NCBI GenBank assembly: GCA_035353855.1
Contig: DAOQAK010000002.1
Coordinates: 58,127-122,126, forward strand
Source: Bacteroidales bacterium
Lineage (GTDB): Bacteria; Bacteroidota; Bacteroidia; Bacteroidales; CG2-30-32-10
Length of the DNA stretch: 64,000 nt
Reading direction: 5' to 3'
In this document: positions 17,502 to 26,246 of the stretch, piece by piece
Numbering within the stretch: position 1 is the first letter of the stretch
Layout: each line of letters begins with the position of its first letter
Position numbers and translations under genes: made by a program
Notes under the pieces: model-generated
The model's input: the letters and a program-made list of their open reading frames with translations, nothing else
Told to the model about the DNA's origin: nothing
Database searches by the model: none

Positions 17502-18576
17502 ATACGAAAACTTATATAAAACTAATAAGATTTTTTTTAAAGAATACAACAATGCTTTTTTTAAAACATTTAATTCCGGTTGGTTTATTCTTGGGCAGAA
17601 TGTAAAGGATTTTGAAAAAAGTTATGCAAAATATTGTAATACGAAATACTGTATAGGGGTTGCAAATGGTTTAGACGCATTGACCATATCCTTAGTTGCA
17701 TTGCAATTTGAAAAAGGTTCGGAAATCATAGTGCCTGCTAATACTTACATTGCAACAATTTTAGGAATATTGCATGCAGGCTATAAACCTGTTTTAGTTG
17801 AACCCGATATAAATACATACAATATTGACCCAAATAAAATTGAAGCAGCTATTAATAATAAAACAAAAGGTATTTTGGTTGTTCATTTATATGGTAAACC
17901 GTGCGAAATGGATGAGATTGCAAACATTTCAAGAAAATATAAATTAAAAATAATTGAAGATTGTGCTCAGGCACATGGTGCAAAATATAAAAACAACATA
18001 GTTGGTTCGTTTGGCGATGTTGCAGCATTTAGTTTTTATCCTACCAAAAATTTAGGTGCTTTAGGTGATGCAGGTGCTATTAATCTTAATGATGAAAAAC
18101 TTAAAAATACAATTATAAAATTAAGAAATTATGGTTCTTCAGAAAAATATGTTAATGATATTGTTGGTTACAATTCAAGATTAGATGAAATTCAGGCAGC
18201 TTTTCTTTTAATTAAATTAAAAAATTTAAACAAAATAAATTCTCATAAACGTAAACTTGCAAAAATGTATCATGAAAATTTAAAAAGTGATTTTATTAAA
18301 CCTTCCATTGATAATAATTCCTTTGATGTATTTCATATATATAACATCCGGCATGATAAACGTGATAAATTAAAACATTTTTTATATAAAAATAAAATTC
18401 AAAGTGAAATACATTATCCTATTCCTCCATATAAGCAAAAAGCATTAAAGAATTTTTTTACTGAGAAATACCCTATTTCAGATGAAATACATAATTCAAC
18501 TTTAAGTTTACCCATTTCCTATTTCCATTCAGAAAAGGATATATTAAAAGTAATAGAAGTTTTAAATAAATTTTAA
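17494..18576 (+). CDS. DegT/DnrJ/EryC1 aminotransferase (FdtB/QdtB-type)
   Basis: This PLP-dependent sugar aminotransferase of 360 residues is counted from the ATG at 17494; an open frame to 17443 adds residues that overlap fdtA deeply and look artificial. [28 protein letters not shown] and [16 protein letters not shown] with the Schiff-base lysine K185 are family hallmarks. Paired with the 3,4-ketoisomerase it probably makes dTDP-3-amino-3,6-dideoxyhexose. The next gene begins right after the stop (TAAATG). Confidence 0.87.
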   Translation: MIEYENLYKTNKIFFKEYNNAFFKTFNSGWFILGQNVKDFEKSYAKYCNTKYCIGVANGLDALTISLVALQFEKGSEIIVPANTYIATILGILHAGYKPVLVEPDINTYNIDPNKIEAAINNKTKGILVVHLYGKPCEMDEIANISRKYKLKIIEDCAQAHGAKYKNNIVGSFGDVAAFSFYPTKNLGALGDAGAINLNDEKLKNTIIKLRNYGSSEKYVNDIVGYNSRLDEIQAAFLLIKLKNLNKINSHKRKLAKMYHENLKSDFIKPSIDNNSFDVFHIYNIRHDKRDKLKHFLYKNKIQSEIHYPIPPYKQKALKNFFTEKYPISDEIHNSTLSLPISYFHSEKDILKVIEVLNKF

Positions 18577-19635
18577 ATGGATTCGGATTCAAATCTTTCG
18601 CAATTTAGTATAGATAAAAAAAGTTGGCCATGGATAAAAGAAACAACTCCATGTATTTCCAATGAGAATATGTGTTTACCTAAAATCTCAATAGTAACAC
18701 CTTCATTTAATCAAGGTAGGTTTATTGAGGAAACTATTTTATCTGTTATTAATCAAAATTATCCTAATCTGGAATACATTGTTATTGATGGAGGAAGTAC
18801 TGATAATTCAATTGAGGTAATAAAAAAATATGAAAAATACTTGTCTTATTGGATTAGTGAAAAAGATAACGGGCAGAGTCATGCAATAAATAAAGGATTA
18901 GAAAAATGTACTGGAGAAATTTTTAACTGGTTAAACAGCGATGATTATTTGGCAGAAGGAGCATTATTTAATATTGCAAAAACTTTTCTTGAAAACAATA
19001 AACCTGATGTTATATGTGGATATTGTAATATTATAAATGAAAAAAAAGAAGTTGAAGAAATTAGCAGGATGTATGTTGGTAAATCAAAAGAAGATACGAT
19101 CGTAAATTATTGGATTAATCAACCTTCATCATTTTATAATTTAATTACCTTAAAAAAGATAGGTAATATTTACGAATCGCTATATTGTGTTATGGATTTG
19201 GAGTTGTGGTTTCGTTATTTATTATCAAAAAAAGAAGAAGAATTAAAAATAATATTAACCGATAATATTATTTCATTTTTCCGTAAACATCCATCGTCTA
19301 AAACACAAAGTATTATAAATTTATTTTATCAGGAAATATGGAAAATTGAAAATGAGATTTTAAAATTAATTAAAGCTCCGCAGATCTTACAAAAACAAAA
19401 GAAAGTGATTGAGCCTTTTCGATTAAACTGGGAAGGAATATTTATAAATAAAAAACGTTATATTTCATTATATATTTATAGAGAAATAAATAAAATTATT
19501 AAAAACTCAAATTCAAATAAAATATCATTCAAGGCAAAAATAATGTGGAGTTATTTCTTATTGTTTTATTCGAAAGAAATTAATTTTTTAAATAAAATCA
19601 TTTTTATTATAAAAAGATTCAAGATAGTTAATTAA
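18577..19635 (+). CDS. GT2 glycosyltransferase
   Basis: This 352-residue protein has a GT-A domain starting near residue 36: ISIVTPSFNQGRFIEETI, YIVIDGGSTDNSIEVI, SEKDNGQSHAINKGL, and FNWLNSDDYLAEGA, where NSDD supplies the metal-binding acidic pair. A short N-terminal segment precedes the fold and a basic C-terminal helix bundle follows, probably membrane-associated. It would add one sugar to a lipid-linked glycan on the cytoplasmic face. The donor is not predictable. Confidence 0.85.
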   Translation: MDSDSNLSQFSIDKKSWPWIKETTPCISNENMCLPKISIVTPSFNQGRFIEETILSVINQNYPNLEYIVIDGGSTDNSIEVIKKYEKYLSYWISEKDNGQSHAINKGLEKCTGEIFNWLNSDDYLAEGALFNIAKTFLENNKPDVICGYCNIINEKKEVEEISRMYVGKSKEDTIVNYWINQPSSFYNLITLKKIGNIYESLYCVMDLELWFRYLLSKKEEELKIILTDNIISFFRKHPSSKTQSIINLFYQEIWKIENEILKLIKAPQILQKQKKVIEPFRLNWEGIFINKKRYISLYIYREINKIIKNSNSNKISFKAKIMWSYFLLFYSKEINFLNKIIFIIKRFKIVN

Positions 19636-19654
19636 TATTTTTAAAAATCAATAT

Positions 19655-20521
19655 GTGAGGCTTTTACATTTTCTTATTCAGTATTCTGTGAATGAATTTC
19701 CTGCATTTTTTTTAAATGAATTAAATATTAAAAAATTTGTATCGAAAAATTTTACTGACTCGCGGGAGGTATTTGAAATCTTATTAAAGCGAGGCTATAA
19801 ATTCGAAAAATCAGGAAATCAAAATAAAATATTTTATCAAATAAAAACTAATAAAATCAAAATATACTTACGAAGGAATACTTCTGATTTTATAGTTTTT
19901 AAGGAGGTTTTTCTAAATGGAGGTTACGCGTTTTTATTAAAATTAGTCGAGGAAAATAAATGGCCTTGTAATAATATAATTGATGCAGGTGCCAATATTG
20001 GTCTTTTTACATTATGCTGCAAAGCATCATTCCCAAGAGCGTCAGTTATTGCTTTAGAACCGGAAACAGGGAATTATTTCCAATTAAAAAAAAATATTTT
20101 GGCAAATGAATTAAATAATACAGTATCACTTCAAAATGCATTATGGTTTGAAAACACTACCTTATTTTTTAATAATTTGTTTCGTGATGGCAGAAACTGG
20201 GCAATTCAATTTACTCCTATTAAAACCCATGAAAATATAGATGGAGTCAAAACAAAAACCGTATCAGAGATAATGAAAAAGAATAATTGGTCAGGTATTG
20301 ATATATTTAAAATTGATATTGAAGGCGCAGAAAAAAGTCTTTTCTTAAATGATAAACAAATAGATGTCTGGCTACCCAATACAAAAGTAATTGCCATTGA
20401 AATACATGATGAATTTAATTGCAGAAAAGATATTGAAAATATATTAAAATCATATAATTTCGATTTGATTTATAATGGAGAATTAACCATAGGTGTGAAT
20501 AGTAAATATAAGACTAAATAA
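19655..20521 (+). CDS. FkbM-family methyltransferase
   Basis: This 288-residue protein has the FkbM core: NIIDAGANIGLFTLCC as SAM motif I, VIALEPETGNYFQLKKNI, and FKIDIEGAEKSLFL. FkbM enzymes O-methylate sugars and polyketides. The start is a GTG at 19655; the ATG two bases upstream is out of frame and meets a stop at once. About 110 residues precede the core, longer than the shortest members. It may cap or decorate the exported chain, a modification the Wzt C-terminal domain could read; that link is inference. Confidence 0.82.
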   Translation: MRLLHFLIQYSVNEFPAFFLNELNIKKFVSKNFTDSREVFEILLKRGYKFEKSGNQNKIFYQIKTNKIKIYLRRNTSDFIVFKEVFLNGGYAFLLKLVEENKWPCNNIIDAGANIGLFTLCCKASFPRASVIALEPETGNYFQLKKNILANELNNTVSLQNALWFENTTLFFNNLFRDGRNWAIQFTPIKTHENIDGVKTKTVSEIMKKNNWSGIDIFKIDIEGAEKSLFLNDKQIDVWLPNTKVIAIEIHDEFNCRKDIENILKSYNFDLIYNGELTIGVNSKYKTK

Positions 20522-20530
20522 TTATAATAC

Positions 20531-21409
20531 ATGAATCATGCCTTTGTTATATTGGCGCATAAGAATCCTGAACAGGTTAAAAGATTATTAAATGTTCTGT
20601 GCAAAAGTAATTTTTATTTTTTTGTACATATTTGTAAAAACTCTAATATCAATGAATTTGAATTTCTATATAAACAAAATAATGTAACACTTTTAAAGAG
20701 GGAAAATGGTTCTTGGGGAAGAATAGGTATTGTTAAGGCAACAATAAACGGATTAAAAGCAATAAGCAAATCTCATATTGATTTCGAGTATATCCATTTG
20801 ATAAGTGGGCAAGATTACCCAATTCGTGATATTGATTCTATTGAGTTATTTTTTAAGAAAAACAGGGGATATAGTTTTATTGAATTTTTTAGTTTACCAT
20901 CAAAATTTTTATTTTATGAGGGAATGGATAGGATAGAAAAATATCATTTTGGAAACCGAATACATCCCTCAAAATGGGATAAAAAAAGAAATGACTTTTT
21001 TAATACACTTTCAATGAAAATTTCTTTTTTTAGAAGAAAAATACCAAAAGGATTAAAACCATTTGCTGGTTCGCAATGGTGGTCGTTACATATTGATGCA
21101 GTAAATTATATACTTAGGTTTTTAAAAGATAATAGAAGTTTTATAAGGTTTCATAGGTTTTCAAAATTATCCGATGAAATGTTTTTTCAAACCATTTTAC
21201 TTAATTCCCATGATAATGATTTTATTGGAAAATTGGTAAATAATTCGCTTAGATACATTGATTGGGATAAACCTAATGTATATCATCCTGCAACTATAAA
21301 AATGGAAGATTATGAAAAAATTAAAAAAACAGATAAATTGTTTGCTCGAAAATTTGATATCAAAGAAGACAGTGAGATACTAGACTTGTTAGACAAAGAC
21401 TTTTTTTAA
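20531..21409 (+). CDS. GT14-type (core-2/I-branching-like) glycosyltransferase
   Basis: This 292-residue protein starts MNHAFVILAHKNPEQVKRLL and contains YIHLISGQDYPIRDIDSIE, PFAGSQWWSLH, and SDEMFFQTILLNS followed by LRYIDW. These are the conserved blocks of bacterial GT14 enzymes related to beta-1,6-N-acetylglucosaminyltransferase and xylosyltransferase. It points toward a paralog on the opposite strand at 21423; the two genes converge 13 bases apart with no visible hairpin terminator. It ends the first plus-strand block of the locus. Confidence 0.85.
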   Translation: MNHAFVILAHKNPEQVKRLLNVLCKSNFYFFVHICKNSNINEFEFLYKQNNVTLLKRENGSWGRIGIVKATINGLKAISKSHIDFEYIHLISGQDYPIRDIDSIELFFKKNRGYSFIEFFSLPSKFLFYEGMDRIEKYHFGNRIHPSKWDKKRNDFFNTLSMKISFFRRKIPKGLKPFAGSQWWSLHIDAVNYILRFLKDNRSFIRFHRFSKLSDEMFFQTILLNSHDNDFIGKLVNNSLRYIDWDKPNVYHPATIKMEDYEKIKKTDKLFARKFDIKEDSEILDLLDKDFF

Positions 21410-21422
21410 GATATTCATTTTT

Positions 21423-22322
21423 TTACTTACTGGATATAACCGTTGTTAGTATTTTTTTTAGTTCATCCGAAAAAGGAGCTTCAATTTTTCTGGCGAATAA
21501 TTTATCGCTCGAATTTATTTTATCAAGGTCGGTAATATCTAAAATTGCAGGTATGCTTCCGTATCTTAATCCACTTTCCCAATCAATATATCTTAAATTA
21601 TCATTTATTACTTTTTTCGAATAATCCGAATTCATTATTACTGTTTGAAAATATATTTCTTCCGAACAGAAAGTATGTTTTAACCGTTTGATAAGGTATT
21701 TATTTTTCCCGGTATAGTCAATAACAAAGGTTAATGTTTCTTTTGATAGGCTCCACCAGGTTGAACCCAGATAAAATTGAGGTATTTGTTTTGATACAGG
21801 CCTTTTAAAATTGATCTTTTGTTGAAGTTTTATAAAAAAAGAGATCCATTTCTGTTTTTTTCTTTCATTAAAAACATCATAGAAGTTGTAATAATTAATT
21901 CTGTCCATTCCTCCGCTTCGGTCCAGTCCCCTGTTATTCCATTCATTTGCGGGCATTTTGGTATATTCCAAAAAATCTTTTCCCTTATAAGTATTAAAGA
22001 AGTTAATAAAATAAGATGTGTTTTTTATAGGGAAATCCTGCCCGCTTATCAGGTGGAAATATTCCAGATCCGGGTTTCGCAAAGCTTCTTTGGCTAATAA
22101 TAAAATACTTAATAAATGATTTCGCCCGCCCCAGTTTATTTTAAATTTACTTGTAATGAATTTTACTTTTTTTATTGTATTTAATTTTTGAATTATTTCT
22201 TTGTCCGGTTTACTTTTTCTATCGATATGGATATAAAATTTGAAATTTTCATCAAAGAAGTTTACAATCTCAATTAATTGCTCCAGGTTTTTATATGCGG
22301 TTATTAATATTCCGTGCTTCAT
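21423..22322 (-). CDS. GT14-type glycosyltransferase, paralog of 20531
   Basis: This 299-residue protein has the same blocks as the neighbour at 20531: MKHGILITAYKNLEQLIEIV, YFHLISGQDFPIKNTSYF, YLGSTWWSLS, SEEIYFQTVIMNS, and LRYIDW. The identity looks moderate, so this is an old duplication. It is transcribed with the wzm-type permease gene upstream of it on the minus strand, which makes a two-gene unit inserted against the direction of the locus. Donor and acceptor unknown. Confidence 0.85.
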   Translation of the reverse strand: MKHGILITAYKNLEQLIEIVNFFDENFKFYIHIDRKSKPDKEIIQKLNTIKKVKFITSKFKINWGGRNHLLSILLLAKEALRNPDLEYFHLISGQDFPIKNTSYFINFFNTYKGKDFLEYTKMPANEWNNRGLDRSGGMDRINYYNFYDVFNERKKQKWISFFIKLQQKINFKRPVSKQIPQFYLGSTWWSLSKETLTFVIDYTGKNKYLIKRLKHTFCSEEIYFQTVIMNSDYSKKVINDNLRYIDWESGLRYGSIPAILDITDLDKINSSDKLFARKIEAPFSDELKKILTTVISSK

Positions 22323-22422
22323 TTGACCGAATTTCTAACAGCGTTATTTTGGTTTCAATTCAAAATTTAATTTTTACATTGGCAAATCACCGAAAAAGCT
22401 GCTAAAGATTATTGATAATTCT

Positions 22423-23277
22423 TTAAATAGTGTCAATAAACCGCTGCTCGGTTTTATTAAAAAGCAAGATTCCAATAATCAAAATGAATATCGTAAAAAC
22501 TCCGCTATAACCCAGCATCATCCACGAAAAAGAACCTTTACCCAACAAAGCGTATTTAAAAGTTTCGATAATTGAGGTCATGGGGTTTAGCATGATTAAT
22601 GTTTTATATTTATCGGGTATGCTGCTTAGCGGATATATTATGGGTGTGGCATACATGAATAATTGCACCCCAAATCCGACAAGGAATTGAAGGTCTTTGT
22701 ATTTTGTGGTTAACGATGAAACAATAATACCAAAACCAAGTCCCATAAAAGCCATTATCAACAATAAAACGGGTAATAGAAATATATAAGCATTCATGCT
22801 AACAGATGCTCCGATATAGTAGAAGTAAATCCAAAAACAAATTAAAAATAATAACTGGATACCAAAAGTTATCAGGCTTGAAATGACAATAGATACGGGA
22901 ACAGTGAGTCTTGGAAAATATACTTTGCCAAAAACACTGGCATTGTTAATAAAAGTGCCGGAGGTTTTGTTAAGGCATGATGCAAAATAGTTCCATGCAG
23001 TAATTCCGGTCAAATAAAAAAGTGTGGCAGGAACACTGTTCGTCGAAATATTGGCTACCTTGCTGAAAATAATAGTAAAGACAATGGTTGTAAAAAGCGG
23101 CTGAATGATATACCATAATGGGCCGAGGATGGTTTGTTTGTATACAGAAACAAAATCTCTTCTTACAAAGATCATAATTAAGTCTTTGTAACGCCATAGT
23201 TCGGCAAGATTGATATCATACCATGTACGCTTGGGACGGATTATTTCGGTCCATTCTTTATCTTCAGACAAAGCCAT
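22423..23277 (-). CDS. wzm: Polysaccharide ABC exporter permease (Wzm-type)
   Basis: This is the 284-residue ABC-2 membrane component. After a soluble N-terminus (TEIIRPKRTWYDINLAELW, RYKDLIMIFVRRDF), the VYKQTILGPLWYIIQPLFTT motif and about six hydrophobic segments follow, ending in a FNKTEQRFIDTI tail. It would form the inner-membrane channel with the Wzt-like ATPase at 8637. Wzm and Wzt genes are normally adjacent; here they are 12.5 kb apart and opposed. The GT14 gene at 21423 probably belongs to the same transcript. Confidence 0.92.
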   Translation of the reverse strand: MALSEDKEWTEIIRPKRTWYDINLAELWRYKDLIMIFVRRDFVSVYKQTILGPLWYIIQPLFTTIVFTIIFSKVANISTNSVPATLFYLTGITAWNYFASCLNKTSGTFINNASVFGKVYFPRLTVPVSIVISSLITFGIQLLFLICFWIYFYYIGASVSMNAYIFLLPVLLLIMAFMGLGFGIIVSSLTTKYKDLQFLVGFGVQLFMYATPIIYPLSSIPDKYKTLIMLNPMTSIIETFKYALLGKGSFSWMMLGYSGVFTIFILIIGILLFNKTEQRFIDTI

Positions 23278-23291
23278 GAATATTCTTTTTA

Positions 23292-23299
23292 CAAAAGTA
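23292..23299 (-). promoter_or_regulatory. Possible -7 element for wzm
   Basis: TACTTTTG on the minus strand matches TAnnTTTG exactly and ends 14 bases before the wzm start codon. A well-spaced -33 element is not evident. Confidence 0.35.
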
Positions 23300-23428
23300 T
23301 CAAAAATCTTTCAAATTGGATAAATGCAGGGGAATGATTAGTTTTGTAGTTACAAATAAAACCGGTTATATAGATTTTAAATGATTTGTTAAGAAAAAGG
23401 ATGTGTCCATTATTATTAAAAGGTTAAT

Positions 23429-23532
23429 GGTTAAAAGGTTTAGCAACTAGCTAGGAAAATGGTAAAAAAGTCATAAGTAAAAAACAGATAACTTATAACT
23501 TTTAGCTAAACCAGTTGCTATCAACCAAAAAC
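23429..23532. repeat. ~104-bp foldable repeat, copy G
   Basis: AGCAACT in the left arm (23442-23448) pairs perfectly with AGTTGCT in the right (23513-23519). In copy B the same positions are GCAGCT and AGCTGC, so an A-T pair is exchanged for G-C with pairing kept. The inner hairpin is ATAAGT/ACTTAT (23473-23478, 23491-23496). Confidence 0.75.
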
Positions 23533-23556
23533 AAAAAACAAAAATAAAAAGTCAAT

Positions 23557-23660
23557 GGTTAAAAGGTGTAGCGACTAGTTAGGTAAATGGTAAAGAGGTA
23601 TAAGTAAAAAACAGATAACTTATAACCTTCAACTAAACCAGCTGCCACCAACCAAAAAAC
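23557..23660. repeat. ~104-bp foldable repeat, copy H
   Basis: The left arm is GGTTAAAAGGTGTAGCGACT and the right arm CTAAACCAGCTGCCACCAACC. The inner hairpin GGTATAAGT/ACTTATAACC has a 12-base loop. It follows copy G in tandem after an A-rich spacer. Confidence 0.75.
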
Positions 23661-23700
23661 AAAAAACATATTTACAATTATCAATTTGAAATAATAAAAT

Positions 23701-24930
23701 ATGAATATATTACTTGGCTTGAATACTTTTGATGTTGGTGGTGCAGAAAATTTTGTATTCCGTCTTGCAAAAGCTTTGTCTGAATCAGGTCATAAGGTTT
23801 ATCTGTTTGCTTTATATGATTGGAATATTGCAGATGCAAAAAAACGAATTGAAAAGATACTGGGTAAAGAATATTCAAAAGTCAAAATTGTTACACGCTG
23901 GAAACCCGGGAGAATAAAAAACGTTATTCTTTGGAGATTGAACGGTTTGTTCTTACGTTTTGGTAAAAAGGACTATAGAGAGAATATCATTAATAATTCA
24001 CAAATCAAAAGATTAAATACTTTTCTTAAGAAAGAAAAAATAGATATTGTAAACACCCACCTTTTTGAAGTAGATGAATTCTTTTCTGTAAATTTTAATA
24101 TCCCTCATGTGATTTCAATGCATGGTGCTTATGAAGATTATTTATTTGTAAAGGAGGGAAAAATATCCGGTGAAATTAATAACGATTTTCTTGAGCTTTC
24201 AAAAAAAGTTTTAAATAAAAGCAAAAATGTTATCTATGTTGCCGATAAGAACCTCGAAATATTTAATCAGGTAAAACTAGAAAATATAAATACCCGGAAA
24301 ATTTATATTGGCTATGATACTTCTGATGAAGAAAAATATAACAAAAGAGACAGCGGTGAATATTTTGTTTTTGGAATGATTGCAAGAGGAATAGAAAGTA
24401 AAGGATGGGAAATAGCAATTAATGCGTTTGAAGCACTTCAGAAAAAACATCAGAAAATAAAATTGATTTTAGCATATACCGAAACAGAATTCATGAAAGA
24501 ACTGGAGAATAAATACAAAAGTATTTCCGGTATTGAATTTAAGGGTTTTGAACCTGTACAGAAAAACTTTTTCGAAAGTATACATGCATTGGTGTTTCCA
24601 ACCTGGATTGATTGTGTCCCAAATAGTATCATCGAATCGTTGTTTTATAATATTCCTGTTATCAGTACTGAAACAGGCGAAATACCCGGAATGATTGTCA
24701 ATGATGATAAAGAAGCAGGAACAATTATAAAACTTGATGAAAATACGCATAAACCTAAAGTTGAAGAATTGTTTAATGCAATGGAACAATATTTATTAAA
24801 CAATGAGCTTTATGAAACACATAAGAGGAATACATTTTTTGTAAAAGAGAAATTCTCAATGGATATTTGCATGAGGAAATATATTGATTTTTATATAAAG
24901 GCTATTTCAAAAGGAAGTGGAGTGATATAA
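23701..24930 (+). CDS. GT4 glycosyltransferase
   Basis: This 409-residue GT-B enzyme begins MNILLGLNTFDVGGAENFVF, a common GT4 entry motif. The C-terminal half has FGMIARGIESKGWEIAINAF, FKGFEPV, and FPTWIDCVPNSIIESLFYNIPVISTETGEIPG, where the E-x7-E type loop binds the nucleotide-sugar. It is the first gene of the second plus-strand block (23701-40993), preceded by two foldable repeats. Sugar specificity unknown. Confidence 0.87.
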   Translation: MNILLGLNTFDVGGAENFVFRLAKALSESGHKVYLFALYDWNIADAKKRIEKILGKEYSKVKIVTRWKPGRIKNVILWRLNGLFLRFGKKDYRENIINNSQIKRLNTFLKKEKIDIVNTHLFEVDEFFSVNFNIPHVISMHGAYEDYLFVKEGKISGEINNDFLELSKKVLNKSKNVIYVADKNLEIFNQVKLENINTRKIYIGYDTSDEEKYNKRDSGEYFVFGMIARGIESKGWEIAINAFEALQKKHQKIKLILAYTETEFMKELENKYKSISGIEFKGFEPVQKNFFESIHALVFPTWIDCVPNSIIESLFYNIPVISTETGEIPGMIVNDDKEAGTIIKLDENTHKPKVEELFNAMEQYLLNNELYETHKRNTFFVKEKFSMDICMRKYIDFYIKAISKGSGVI

Positions 24931-24942
24931 TATCATTGTTGG

Positions 24943-26223
24943 ATGAGAGAAATGAAAAAAAATAATGGAATATTAATTGTGATATTATTTTATTCTTTTG
25001 TTTTCTTATCCCTGTTTTTTTATTTTAATACATCAGCTTCATTAGTAAAAATAAATAATTTGGGAGATTCTTATGCTATAATAAAAGCAGCTCAAAAATT
25101 TTATTTTAATTTCAGATTTGATTCCGAACGCACTTTTTTATACCCTGTGATTATTGGTTTTCCATTGCTTTTCGGCACAGGAAACGTCTTTCTGTTTTAT
25201 TATATTTTAGTACTTCAGTATTTATTTGGTGTTGCTGGTATCATATTGTTGTTTCTAATTCTTAAAGTATATGTTAACAAAACCATGACAGTAATTGCAT
25301 GTTTTGTATATTCATTAAGTATATCAAATCATATTTATTCTTTTTATGCCTTAACAGAACCTCCTTTTATTCTTGTGTTGTTGTTCTCATTGTATATGCT
25401 TCAAAGGTTTATTCAGGAAGGTAGCATCTTAAAGTTAATGATAAGTGTTTTGTTTTTATTTATCTCTGCTGTAATCCGTCCTGTCACACTTCCCTTGTGT
25501 ATTATTATTTTCATTGCATGGATAATATATTTTGTGATTATTAATAATATCAGAAAAAGTAAAATACACCTGGTGTCGTTTTTTTTTATAATTACTTTGG
25601 GAATACAAATTACAGGAATGTATAAAGATTATAATCGTTTGGATTTTTCATTTGCCGGAAAAAAAACCGTTTTCAAATATCTGTTATCGTTATCTGAATC
25701 GCTGAGAACAAATGAACCCATTGAAAACATACAATATAATAAAGAAAAAAGACTTCAGCAGATTACGGATAAATTATCTTTGGCTGACAGTTTGAATGCC
25801 ATAAATAATATAATAAACAAAAACATAAAGAATGAAATTTTCGGAAATTTTAATAATGTAATTAGGGCATATCTGTATTCCGTTTATTCAAATTCAACAG
25901 GCGGAATACAATTGTACAATGTAAAAATATATAATGATATTTATAAGCTATCAGTGATTCAAAACATTTTTTTTACATTAATTTTTGCATTAAATATTGT
26001 AATTTTATTTTTTATTTTAATATTTAAAAAATTCAGGGGGAATATAAAAAAAGAAGTCATTATGATTTTGCTTTTTTGTGCTGTGCTTAATATGTCAGAT
26101 TGGCTTATGTCTGGATTGGCGTATTGGCAAGGTGACCGTTACAATATTGTGATGGTGCCGTTTACTATAATAATAAGTTCAATAATGATTCATTTGTTTA
26201 AGCTAAAAAAATTAAATCAATAA
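24943..26223 (+). CDS. Polytopic membrane protein, GT-C-like (possible sugar or lipid-linked transferase)
   Basis: This 426-residue protein has about ten hydrophobic segments. The first loop after TM1 carries a LGDSYAIIKAAQKF segment, then RTFLYPVIIGFPLLFG and a FYALTEPPF motif. This resembles the acidic first periplasmic loop of GT-C (mannosyltransferase-39-like) enzymes, which use polyprenyl-phosphate sugars on the outer side of the inner membrane. The start may be at 24943 or at the second Met (24952). I do not recognise a specific family, so GT-C is a tentative placement. Confidence 0.6.
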   Translation: MREMKKNNGILIVILFYSFVFLSLFFYFNTSASLVKINNLGDSYAIIKAAQKFYFNFRFDSERTFLYPVIIGFPLLFGTGNVFLFYYILVLQYLFGVAGIILLFLILKVYVNKTMTVIACFVYSLSISNHIYSFYALTEPPFILVLLFSLYMLQRFIQEGSILKLMISVLFLFISAVIRPVTLPLCIIIFIAWIIYFVIINNIRKSKIHLVSFFFIITLGIQITGMYKDYNRLDFSFAGKKTVFKYLLSLSESLRTNEPIENIQYNKEKRLQQITDKLSLADSLNAINNIINKNIKNEIFGNFNNVIRAYLYSVYSNSTGGIQLYNVKIYNDIYKLSVIQNIFFTLIFALNIVILFFILIFKKFRGNIKKEVIMILLFCAVLNMSDWLMSGLAYWQGDRYNIVMVPFTIIISSIMIHLFKLKKLNQ

Positions 26224-26246
26224 TTGATTAAAGATATTTTTATTTA

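Larger units (their letters stand above)
23278..23700. other. Gene-free divergent region with two foldable repeats
   Basis: It separates wzm (minus) from the GT4 gene at 23701 (plus). It contains a -7-like box for wzm near 23292-23299 and two foldable repeats (copies G and H) separated by an A-rich spacer. No ORF is credible. Confidence 0.75.

Noticed and set aside
23429..23660. Possible CRISPR array
   Set aside because: Only two units, each a self-folding ~104-bp element, with an A-rich spacer; the unit recurs elsewhere singly and no cas gene is present.
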